A stretch of 5,434 nucleotides of DNA, from positions 1 to 5,434 of the forward strand of contig DFGB01000003.1 of assembly GCA_002371135.1 (NCBI GenBank). Reading direction: 5' to 3'. The stretch's first letter is position 1. Every line of letters starts with the position of its first letter. Positions 1 to 5,434 of this stretch are shown here, in pieces. Origin of the DNA: Verrucomicrobia bacterium UBA3761 (lineage in GTDB: Bacteria > Verrucomicrobiota > Kiritimatiellia > RFP12 > UBA1067). The notes beneath the pieces are model-generated. The model was not told the DNA's origin. It saw nothing but the letters and a program-made list of their open reading frames with translations, and searched no databases. The translations under genes were made by a program, and so were the position numbers.

Positions 1-38
1 CCGCTTTTGCTTTCACCGCGACACAGGTTTTTTCCTTG

Positions 39-1454
39 TCATGCCAGATCCGGAGTTTCGAGCATGATTTCATTGCCAAGGCGGTTGGCGAGGTCGCCCG
101 CAAGTCCCTCCGCGTCGTCGGCCACGGCCTTGAATATCATGGCGACGGCTCCCCGGAGCGTCGCGTCTTCCGGGGAGCGCGCGACCGCCCTGTCGAGGTT
201 GTGCAAGAGCCTCCTCGCGCCGGCCTTCTTGACGCCGCCCTCTTCGAGCATGGCCGCGAGATCCTTGCGGCCCGCCGCCTTCAGGTTTGCGACGGACGTT
301 TCAAGCGCGGCCTTGACGCGGCGCGTCATGTGCTCCTTGCGCGCGCCGCCGGCCGTGGCGTCCGCTCCGCGCGTCGCGATGAACGAGAACATGTGGCTGA
401 GCGATTCGCCCCAGTCGCCTTCGCGGGCGGCGCGAGTGGTCATCCCGGGCGACTTTGAACGGTTTATCTCGTCCTTGCTTATCGTGTTGTGCCACACGCC
501 GAACGTCTCGCACTTGAGGAAAAGCCGCCGGTTGGGGCCGCTGCCTCCGGTGTCGAGGTGGTCGAGGTCCGGCACCGTGCCATAGTGGACGGTGCGCATT
601 CCCGCCATGAGGCCGTTCTTGCCTTCGGGGATGTCGATTCCGCGAGGCATGTTCAGGTGGCCGTCCACCTGCATCCGCTGGTAGCCCTTGATGTGCGACG
701 AGGTGCGGATGTAGACTTCGCTCGACGTATCGAGCCACTGCGCGAGGCGGCCGTCCGGATCCGCCACCGAGAACGAGCCGTCTGGCAGCTTCTCGCCGTG
801 GCGGAGCGCGGCGGCGTGCAATGCAAGCGTCATGTCGGCCACGTTCGCCGACGTCGCGGCGTGGTTTGCCCCGTTGCCTGCAAGCACGTCGCGAATGATC
901 TCGCGCCCGCGGGAGATGCGCCCGGACAAGAGCTGCCTGAGTTCATCCAGACTTCGCGGACACTCCGCCGGCGGAGTGTTGGAGACGATGCGCTTGTAGT
1001 GCCACTTGTCGAACGTGAACGTCTCGCAGCCGACATCCACGTCGAGCGTCTCCGGCAAATTCGCGACGAACTTCGAGGCGTTGAAATTGTCGATCGCGGT
1101 CTTGACGGCGAGGATGCGGCGGGCGGTGAGCGGTTTGCCGCAGTCGAAATCGCCCAGCAGCATCGACTTTTTCACGGACTCGGGTATCCTCGACTCGCCT
1201 CCGAACATATCGAAGACCGCCCTTTTGAAAATCGTGCGTGCGAGATCGTTTGCGACGCACGCGTCGCTGGAACGCCAGAACTTGTGTATCGAGTCCGTCC
1301 GCGACTGCGTTACGGCCATGACGTTGCGCCCGGCAAGAGGCTGCGGCAGATTCACCCGGACGACCGCCTTGGCGTCGTTTGCCTCGACTCGCCGCTGCGC
1401 AAAGTCCGCAAACGCCTTGAAAGCCGCATTATATCCGTCTATGCCGATTGCCAT
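39..1454 (-). CDS. Uncharacterised soluble protein, about 471 aa
   Basis: I do not recognise this protein. The start at 1454 (MAIGIDGYNAAF) is preferred over the in-frame ATG at 1481 because an AAAGGA ribosome binding site lies 5 nt upstream of it. It ends in TGA at 39-41. No signal peptide and no membrane segment are visible, so it is probably cytosolic or exported without a classical signal. In order it shows: a polar N-terminal part (1-60); a helix-prone region (about 65-130); a helical stretch (about 168-220) with SLDELRQLLSGRISRGREII near its start; a central Gly/His/Pro-rich block (about 245-292) containing HIKGYQRM, HLNMPRGIDIPEGKNG and MRTVHYGT; then RRLFLKCETFGVWHN (309-323); and an Ala/Arg/Lys/Glu-rich helical tail (about 372-465). 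The central block looks like a folded core with possible active-site residues, but no known catalytic motif is certain. It is separated from the genes upstream by 232 bp and probably has its own promoter. A protein acting on other cells (effector or toxin) is conceivable but unproven. That it is coding is supported by length, ribosome binding site and protein-like composition. Confidence 0.8.
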   Translation of the reverse strand: MAIGIDGYNAAFKAFADFAQRRVEANDAKAVVRVNLPQPLAGRNVMAVTQSRTDSIHKFWRSSDACVANDLARTIFKRAVFDMFGGESRIPESVKKSMLLGDFDCGKPLTARRILAVKTAIDNFNASKFVANLPETLDVDVGCETFTFDKWHYKRIVSNTPPAECPRSLDELRQLLSGRISRGREIIRDVLAGNGANHAATSANVADMTLALHAAALRHGEKLPDGSFSVADPDGRLAQWLDTSSEVYIRTSSHIKGYQRMQVDGHLNMPRGIDIPEGKNGLMAGMRTVHYGTVPDLDHLDTGGSGPNRRLFLKCETFGVWHNTISKDEINRSKSPGMTTRAAREGDWGESLSHMFSFIATRGADATAGGARKEHMTRRVKAALETSVANLKAAGRKDLAAMLEEGGVKKAGARRLLHNLDRAVARSPEDATLRGAVAMIFKAVADDAEGLAGDLANRLGNEIMLETPDLA

Positions 1455-1459
1455 GGTTT

Positions 1460-1465
1460 TCCTTT
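1460..1465 (-). promoter_or_regulatory. Ribosome binding site of the uncharacterised gene
   Basis: AAAGGA on the minus strand, 5 nt before the ATG at 1454. This near-consensus Shine-Dalgarno site decides the start of the downstream gene. The alternative in-frame ATG at 1481 would have this site inside the coding sequence. Confidence 0.75.
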
Positions 1466-1538
1466 CTGAGCGAGCTCGCATTGTCTACACGCAAATTGCG
1501 GAAAGGTTACGCCTGTTTTTCGAAACGTTCCTTTTTGA

Positions 1539-1572
1539 CACAGAATCACAGCGACACAGAGTTGCACAGAGG
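1539..1572 (+). repeat. Degenerate CACAGAGN octamer repeat, four units
   Basis: Four consecutive units read CACAGAAT, CACAGCGA, CACAGAGTTG and CACAGAGG: an 8-bp period with one unit expanded to 10 bp. TTTTTATC follows directly. A related repeat with the unit CGCAGAG(A/T) lies at 5344-5367, also beside TTTTTATC. The two look like diverged members of one dispersed intergenic repeat family. Function is unknown. Confidence 0.75.
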
Positions 1573-1686
1573 TTTTTATCCACGACCAGGTGGCTGATTG
1601 GCCCGAAGCAAAGCGGAGACCCCCCGGCAAACGACGATGAAATGAAACCCAACCCCGAAAGGGCGACGGAAATTGTCGACTCTGCT

Positions 1687-3078
1687 CTATTTATCGCCGG
1701 AGCGACAGGCCTCGGCACCCGGGACTTGGAACACGGGGCTTTTGTGCCCGGCGCGCTCCTTGCGAGCCTCTTTCACGAGGTGGCGCCAGGACTGGTTGAG
1801 ATACGAAATCATCGCGAACATGAACATCAGGCATATGAGATTGAGCTGCTGGCGGAACACCCACTCGAGGCAGCTTTGCAGGTAGGCAACGATCTGCCCG
1901 CCGAACAAACCGGCCGGCACGAAGAAATACTCCGTCCCGCGCAGCCGCCGCATCAGCCGTATGCAGCTGATCAGATGCCAGCCGAACCACGCGAGCATCA
2001 ACACGAGCGCCGGGATTCCGCATTCCGCGCAGACGAGCAGATACACAGTCTCGACTATGCCGTCGCGGAATTCTCCTTTGCGTCCGGTCTCGCGCCCCGC
2101 AAGCTCGGCATATTCGTACGGCGGATTTATTTTTATGCCCCAGTTGTTGATGCCTACCCCCGTCCACGGCTTGTCCTTTATCATCTCGGCGGCACAATAT
2201 GCGAGTTCCACGCGCGTGTTCTTCGAAGCCTCCGGCGCGTTCTGGAAGCGCTCGACGATGCGCGGGACGATAAGCACGAGAGCTGCGGCGCCGGCCGCGG
2301 CGATCGGCAGCATCCGCCTTGCCCAGTGCCGCACGCGCCCGATGCGGATGCAGCACAGCAACGTTATGCAATACGCGACCGGTGTCAGCGCGATCGCTCC
2401 GCGCGAATACGACCTGACCACCGCCCCGGCCGCGCAGACGAACGCCGCCGTGCACCACTTGCCGAACTTCGTTTTGAACCCGTTGCAGAGATACGCCGCG
2501 AAAAACATGGTCCCGAAAAGATGCATCGCCACCGCCATGCCGTTCTGGTGGGGGAAGAACCCATGCGGCTGGTAGATGCCGGAAAGGTGGTCCTTCACGA
2601 TCGTCAGCATGTTTCCGACGACGAAAACGGCAAGCGCCTTGATTACAGTCCGCAGATCGTCCGTCCCTTTCAAATACGTATACACAGAGAGGTAGAAGAT
2701 GTAGAGCATGATCATCTTCCAGACTTCATACCATGCGATCAGCCTGTCCGCCGCCACATACATGCTGGGCAGGCACGAGAGGAAATAGAGGCAATATATC
2801 CTGAACCCCCATTCCGGGAACCACGATTTGAACTTGCCCCTCAGTTTCAGCGCCAGCAAAACAGCCATCGCAAAGAGGTATATCACGCTGACCTCCATGC
2901 CGCGCGCCGAGCCGCGATACGACTCGTTGGAGAAGAAGTTGATCGACGTCTCGTGGTAGAACGCCATTGCGGCCACCATCGCGACAAACGCATACTTGAG
3001 CCACTTCCTGTTGATATACAGGAGGAATCCGAGCGGCGGCACGCCAAGCGCAGCGATGATGAAAACCGCGTATTTCAT
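1687..3078 (-). CDS. O-antigen ligase/polymerase (Wzy_C-like) family membrane protein
   Basis: This is a 463-aa polytopic inner-membrane protein with about ten hydrophobic segments, from residues 3-21 to about 411-427. Family members transfer or polymerise undecaprenyl-linked glycans on the periplasmic face. Visible motifs are RGSARGMEVS (55-64), GFFPHQNGMAVAM (173-185), SYSRGAIAL (223-231) and the large periplasmic loop starting RVELAYCAAEMIKDKPWTGVGINNWG (289-314). VETVYLLVCAECGIPAL (342-358) corresponds to the usual HNxYLxxLAExGIxGL signature, and LQSCLEWVFRQQ (400-411) lies near the end. The usual His-Asn is replaced by Glu-Thr. The C-terminal tail of about 35 residues is basic and probably cytosolic. 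The start at 3078 (MKYAVF) has GGA 7 nt upstream. An in-frame ATG at 3105 would add nine residues, with GGA 10 nt upstream, and cannot be excluded. It lies just downstream of ktrB and is probably co-transcribed. Whether it ligates O-antigen, polymerises a repeat unit or glycosylates another acceptor cannot be told from sequence; no glycosyltransferase genes are in view. Confidence 0.82.
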   Translation of the reverse strand: MKYAVFIIAALGVPPLGFLLYINRKWLKYAFVAMVAAMAFYHETSINFFSNESYRGSARGMEVSVIYLFAMAVLLALKLRGKFKSWFPEWGFRIYCLYFLSCLPSMYVAADRLIAWYEVWKMIMLYIFYLSVYTYLKGTDDLRTVIKALAVFVVGNMLTIVKDHLSGIYQPHGFFPHQNGMAVAMHLFGTMFFAAYLCNGFKTKFGKWCTAAFVCAAGAVVRSYSRGAIALTPVAYCITLLCCIRIGRVRHWARRMLPIAAAGAAALVLIVPRIVERFQNAPEASKNTRVELAYCAAEMIKDKPWTGVGINNWGIKINPPYEYAELAGRETGRKGEFRDGIVETVYLLVCAECGIPALVLMLAWFGWHLISCIRLMRRLRGTEYFFVPAGLFGGQIVAYLQSCLEWVFRQQLNLICLMFMFAMISYLNQSWRHLVKEARKERAGHKSPVFQVPGAEACRSGDK

Positions 3079-3085
3079 GAACGAT

Positions 3086-3088
3086 TCC
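3086..3088 (-). promoter_or_regulatory. Ribosome binding site supporting the 3078 start
   Basis: GGA within TCGGAATC on the minus strand, 7 nt before the ATG at 3078. The spacing is better than that of the GGA 10 nt before the competing ATG at 3105, which is why the shorter start was chosen. The preference is modest. Confidence 0.4.
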
Positions 3089-3129
3089 GATTCAAGAAGC
3101 GGCATGGCTCGCCATTCCGGCCGGACGCG

Positions 3130-4461
3130 TCACCCGACGACAAGTTCGCCGCCCGGGTAGCGGATGTGGGATTTCGCCTCGCGGTCGCCTATGAGCATGA
3201 CGACGCCCAGCGCGCCGAGGCGGCCTGTGAACATTGCAAAGACGATTACGGCCTTGCCCGCCGGCGTGAGACGCGCCGTAGTATCGGCGACGGAGAGCCC
3301 GGTCGTGGTAATTGCGGAAACCGCCTCGAAGAAGAGCGCGTCGAGCGCGATCGAGTTGTGCGCCTCGGTGGAGAAGAGCGCCCCCGTGACGATTATGATG
3401 ATCGCCACGAGCGCCGCCGCGATGACGATAGATTCGCGGACGATTTCGTTCGGTATCAGGCGCTTGTAGACGACCGTCTCCGTGGCGCCGTCGCACATCG
3501 CCTTGACGGTATAGAGAAGCACCGCAAACGTCGTGATCTTGATGCCGGCGGCGGCAGAACCCGGCGCCCCGCCGATCGTCATGAGAACTTCATAGACGAG
3601 GCGCGTCAACGGCGCGAGATTCTCCGTCGGCGTGATGCAGAACCCGCACGTCCTCGGCGTCACGGCCTGGTAGAACCCCACATACAGTTTCTTCCAAAAC
3701 GGCATCCCGGCGAGCACCCCGTTCCACTCCAGAACAAGAAACGCGAAGAAAGCGATCGCGAGCAGATACGCCGTGAAGCGCAGGACTACCTTCGTGTGCA
3801 GGGAAAGCCTGCCCGCCGCGCCGTTCGCTCCGTGCCGGAATTTGAACGTGCACAAGTTGTATATGACGAGGAACCCTATGCCGCCGAGTATCGTCTCGAG
3901 CGCCAGCACGCAGATCACATACGGCTCGTCGGCAAGCGACGCGAGCGACCCGGGCAGAATCCCGAACCCCGCGTTGCAGAATCCCATGACGGAATAGAAA
4001 ATGCTCATATACGCCGCGTCGTCCGGGAACAATTCCCTGAAACGCCAGAAGAGCGCCGCCGCCCCGGCAAGTTCAATCGCCGCCATCGAGCCGACCGTCC
4101 AGCAGATGAGGCCGCGCAAACCCTGGATCTGCGCCACCCCGTACGCGTTCATCAAGGAAAATTCGCGGCTGAGCGACAAACGCCTGCCGATTGCAACCAA
4201 GAGGAACGTGCCGCACGTCATCAATCCGAGACACCCCACCTCGACAAGCATTATCAGCACAATCTGTCCGGCCCGCGTATATTCGGCCGCAATGTCGACA
4301 ATCGAAAGCCCCGTCACGCACACGGCCGAGAACGCCGTAAAGAGCGCCCCTCCGAAATTCCCCCACCCGCCTGCGACACGCGAGAACGGCGCCGACAAAA
4401 GCACCGCACCGGCGAATATCAACGCCAGAAACCCCAGCGAAACTGAATACCGGCTCTTCAT
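3130..4461 (-). CDS. ktrB: KtrB/TrkH-family potassium uptake channel subunit
   Basis: This is a 443-aa integral membrane protein for K+ (or Na+-coupled K+) uptake across the inner membrane. Its length and its start directly in the first membrane-pore-membrane unit match KtrB better than the longer TrkH. The four pore-loop filters are visible: VTGLS (49-53), CNAGF (162-166), RTCGF (270-274) and TTTGLS (385-390), with their filter glycines at 51, 165, 273 and 388. The sequence between units 1 and 2 (EVGCLGLMTCGTFLL, 74-88) is also family-typical. The intramembrane gate loop is GGAPGSAAAGIK (297-308); its lysine is kept, but Ala replaces the usual Thr/Gly residues. The C-terminal GRLGAL motif (413-418) is present. 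The ATG lies 9 bp after the tatC stop, with GGAG about 14 nt upstream inside the end of tatC, suggesting translational coupling. The cytosolic RCK subunit (KtrA/TrkA) that usually gates such channels is not in the window and must be encoded elsewhere if present. Confidence 0.93.
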   Translation of the reverse strand: MKSRYSVSLGFLALIFAGAVLLSAPFSRVAGGWGNFGGALFTAFSAVCVTGLSIVDIAAEYTRAGQIVLIMLVEVGCLGLMTCGTFLLVAIGRRLSLSREFSLMNAYGVAQIQGLRGLICWTVGSMAAIELAGAAALFWRFRELFPDDAAYMSIFYSVMGFCNAGFGILPGSLASLADEPYVICVLALETILGGIGFLVIYNLCTFKFRHGANGAAGRLSLHTKVVLRFTAYLLAIAFFAFLVLEWNGVLAGMPFWKKLYVGFYQAVTPRTCGFCITPTENLAPLTRLVYEVLMTIGGAPGSAAAGIKITTFAVLLYTVKAMCDGATETVVYKRLIPNEIVRESIVIAAALVAIIIIVTGALFSTEAHNSIALDALFFEAVSAITTTGLSVADTTARLTPAGKAVIVFAMFTGRLGALGVVMLIGDREAKSHIRYPGGELVVG

Positions 4462-4470
4462 CGGCGGCGG

Positions 4471-5184
4471 TCAATCTCCGGATTTCTTGAATCTCTCGCG
4501 CAGCCATACCGCCCAAATCGAAATTTCATACAGCAGACAGAGCGGCACGGCCATGAGTATCTGGCTCATCGGGTCGGGCGGCGTCAGGAACATCGCGACG
4601 AAAAACGCGAGCACTATCGCATGGCGGCGATGCTTTCTGAGACCCGCCGCAGTCACAATCCCCATGAACCCGAGCAGAGTGAGGATGAGCGGTAGCTGGA
4701 ATGCAAGCCCGAACGCCACCACCGTCTTCAGGACAATCGAAATATACCCCTCGATGCGAATCGTCTCCACCGGGAGGCCTATCCAGGCGTTCATGCTCTG
4801 GAAGGCCGTCACCACCACGGGCAGGGTTTTCGCATACGAAAGCCCGACGCCGAAAAGGAACAGCACGCTCGCCGCGCAAAGGACGGATACGATCGCCGCC
4901 TTCTCGAGTTTCGTCAGCGCCGGGAAGACGAACTTGAGCGTCGCATACACGAGGGCGGGGAAAGAAAGCGCAGTGCCGCCCCAGACGGATATCGCCATCA
5001 TCGCGGAAAATCCGCTCGTGAGGTCGAGCCCTTGCAGGAGTTCCTGGTTCGCCGCAGCGGGGCTCTTTATCCACGCCAGAATCTGCGGCGAAAAAACGAG
5101 CGCTACGACGACGCAGACAATCCACGACGCAAGCGCAATGACGAGCGACCGCCTCAGCGCCGTCAGATGCGCGAAAAGCGGCAT
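4471..5184 (-). CDS. tatC: Sec-independent (twin-arginine) translocase subunit TatC
   Basis: TatC is the six-helix inner-membrane receptor that binds twin-arginine signal peptides and, with TatA/TatB, exports folded proteins. With the start at 5184 it has 237 residues, near the family size. Family marks, numbered from this start, are MPLFAHLTALRRSL (1-14), PALTKLEKA (88-96, equivalent to PALYKHERR of E. coli and keeping its Glu), FGLAFQLPL (158-166), GLRKHRRHAIVL (181-192), LTPPDPMSQILMAVPL (200-215) and LYEI (218-221). The Asp of TPPD and the Gln of SQ are kept. HLTALR has Ala where nearly all TatC have Glu (E15 of E. coli), and FQLP has Gln at the E170 position. The start is uncertain: the frame is open back to an ATG at 5286, which lies in a repeat and has no ribosome binding site. 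GTG codons at 5232 and 5229 are possible, and the acidic NPDERNDPP just before residue 1 resembles N-termini of some TatC proteins. No tatA or tatB is nearby. First gene of the apparent tatC-ktrB-ligase unit. Confidence 0.92.
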   Translation of the reverse strand: MPLFAHLTALRRSLVIALASWIVCVVVALVFSPQILAWIKSPAAANQELLQGLDLTSGFSAMMAISVWGGTALSFPALVYATLKFVFPALTKLEKAAIVSVLCAASVLFLFGVGLSYAKTLPVVVTAFQSMNAWIGLPVETIRIEGYISIVLKTVVAFGLAFQLPLILTLLGFMGIVTAAGLRKHRRHAIVLAFFVAMFLTPPDPMSQILMAVPLCLLYEISIWAVWLRERFKKSGD

Positions 5185-5248
5185 TGGCGGATCGTTCCGC
5201 TCGTCTGGATTTCTAACCTTGAACGACACCACGGCAAATCTTTCTGGA

Positions 5249-5264
5249 ATTTTTCGATTTTTCG
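5249..5264 (+). repeat. Tandem ATTTTTCG, two copies
   Basis: Two perfect adjacent copies of the octamer ATTTTTCG. It sits six bases before the CATTTAG array, in the leader of tatC or in its extreme 5' end if an upstream start is used. This could be a chance duplication. Confidence 0.5.
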
Positions 5265-5269
5265 AGAGA

Positions 5270-5297
5270 CATTTAGCATTTAGCATTTAGCATTTTA
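5270..5297 (+). repeat. Tandem CATTTAG heptamer, three perfect copies plus one degenerate
   Basis: CATTTAG occurs three times in a row (5270-5290), followed by the degenerate unit CATTTTA (5291-5297). Further CATT-containing fragments run to about 5315. On the minus strand each unit contains an ATG; because the period is seven, the three perfect copies place ATG in all three frames upstream of tatC. Only the one at 5286 is in frame with tatC, and it is immediately preceded by an in-frame TAA. No Shine-Dalgarno sequence precedes it. Confidence 0.8.
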
Positions 5298-5343
5298 CAT
5301 TGCATTTGATCATTGTTTCCACTGTCATGCAATAGATTTTTAT

Positions 5344-5367
5344 CGCAGAGACGCAGAGTCGCAGAGA
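5344..5367 (+). repeat. CGCAGAGN octamer repeat, three copies
   Basis: Three exact 8-bp units: CGCAGAGA, CGCAGAGT, CGCAGAGA, differing only in the last base. TTTTTATC precedes and overlaps the first unit by its final C. The repeat is related in unit and length to the degenerate array at 1539-1572, which also adjoins TTTTTATC but on its other side. Confidence 0.8.
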
Positions 5368-5394
5368 TTATCGATTTTGTCGGTGTTATTTCAT

Positions 5395-5411
5395 ATGTAT
5401 GGTGCATATAT
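5395..5411. promoter_or_regulatory. Imperfect inverted repeat, possible operator
   Basis: ATGTATG and CATATAT (5395-5401 and 5405-5411) pair over seven positions around a GTG centre, with one G-T mismatch. It lies in the AT-rich leader about 210 bp upstream of the preferred tatC start. It could be a protein-binding site, but such short AT-rich inverted repeats are also expected by chance. Confidence 0.2.
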
Positions 5412-5434
5412 CTGCAAGTTCGACTAAAGAGTGT

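Larger units (their letters stand above)
1455..1686. other. Non-coding gap between the ligase-like gene and the uncharacterised gene
   Basis: This 232-bp gap holds a degenerate octamer repeat (1539-1572), followed by TTTTTATC (1573-1580), and a perfect 10-bp palindrome GCGAGCTCGC (1470-1479) just upstream of the ribosome binding site. Short open frames that cross it on the minus strand run through the repeat and have no convincing start site or protein character. A short CCC-GAAA-GGG hairpin after the ligase-like gene has only a 3-bp stem and no T-run directly after it, so I do not call it a terminator. The promoter of the uncharacterised gene probably lies here, but I see no convincing -35/-10 pair. 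Confidence 0.6.
5185..5434. other. AT-rich leader upstream of tatC
   Basis: This 250-bp stretch is clearly richer in A+T than the genes. It holds a doubled octamer (5249-5264), a heptamer array (5270-5297), an octamer array (5344-5367) and an imperfect inverted repeat (5395-5411). It may include up to 34 extra tatC codons if translation starts before 5184. The promoter of the tatC group should lie here. One weak candidate on the minus strand is TTGCAG, a 16-nt spacer, then TATGAA, which overlaps the inverted repeat; it matches consensus too poorly to call. No gene is seen on the plus strand. Confidence 0.55.

Noticed and set aside
1..38. Start of a further minus-strand gene at the left edge
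   Set aside because: An AAGGAA sequence occurs just after the stop of the uncharacterised gene, but the nearest GTG soon meets a stop and the next is too close to the edge and too far from the site to judge.
489..1469. A 326-codon plus-strand open frame opposite the uncharacterised gene
   Set aside because: Its translation is repetitive Arg/Val/His-rich shadow sequence. The minus-strand frame is longer, has a good ribosome binding site and a more protein-like composition.
1539..1572. CRISPR array
   Set aside because: The units are 8-10 bp and directly adjacent, with no spacers; the same is true of the arrays at 5270-5297 and 5344-5367.
1651..1665. Possible terminator hairpin after the ligase-like gene (CCC-GAAA-GGG)
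   Set aside because: The stem has only three sure base pairs and is not followed directly by a T-run on the transcribed strand.
1439..1718. Two overlapping small minus-strand frames (63 and 77 codons) in the gap
   Set aside because: Both read through the octamer repeat and overlap the end or start of real genes. There is no ribosome binding site or recognisable product.
1006..4446. A 1,146-codon open frame on the plus strand running opposite four genes
   Set aside because: It is antisense to parts of tested genes (ktrB, the ligase-like gene and the uncharacterised gene), crosses the repeat-bearing gap, and has the Arg/Glu/His/Asp-rich composition typical of a shadow frame in GC-rich DNA. 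The minus-strand genes have clear family motifs.
4001..5290. A 429-codon plus-strand open frame opposite tatC and the start of ktrB
   Set aside because: It is antisense to two well-supported membrane protein genes and its translation shows no domain or membrane pattern.

Overview
The window looks like chromosomal DNA from a GC-rich Gram-negative bacterium. It carries four protein-coding genes, all on the minus strand, covering most of positions 39-5184. Three are recognisable: tatC (twin-arginine translocase), a KtrB/TrkH-type potassium channel subunit, and a polytopic protein of the O-antigen ligase/polymerase (Wzy_C-like) superfamily. The fourth, about 471 codons long, I cannot assign. Lineage cannot be proved from the sequence. 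The envelope ligase points to a surface-polysaccharide-bearing, Gram-negative cell. The short CACAGAG/CGCAGAG repeats between genes remind me of PVC-group genomes (Lentisphaerota, Kiritimatiellota, Verrucomicrobiota, Planctomycetota), but that is an impression only.

Layout, read in the direction of transcription (right to left): positions 5434-5185 are an AT-rich, non-coding stretch with four small repeats: an imperfect inverted repeat, three CGCAGAGN octamers, three CATTTAG heptamers and a doubled ATTTTTCG. Then comes tatC (5184-4471, possibly starting further upstream), followed after 9 bp by ktrB (4461-3130), followed after 51 bp (24 bp if the upstream ATG is used) by the O-antigen-ligase-like gene (3078-1687). 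This tight spacing suggests one transcript. A 232-bp non-coding gap (1686-1455) with a second, diverged octamer repeat (CACAGAGN type) separates this group from the unassigned gene (1454-39), which has its own good ribosome binding site. No terminator, tRNA, rRNA, CRISPR array or insertion sequence is visible.

The three linked genes all encode inner-membrane proteins: export of folded proteins, potassium uptake, and handling of undecaprenyl-linked glycans. No shared pathway is evident, so they may simply be co-transcribed. The partners they normally need (TatA/TatB, the KtrA/TrkA RCK subunit, glycan synthesis genes) are not in the window. Second looks are warranted for residues at functional sites that differ from well-known relatives: TatC has HLTALR where HLxELR is usual; the ligase-like protein lacks the His-Asn pair of its main periplasmic loop; and KtrB has GSAAAGIK where GSTxGGIK is usual. 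The unassigned cytosolic-type protein is the most likely source of something undescribed.
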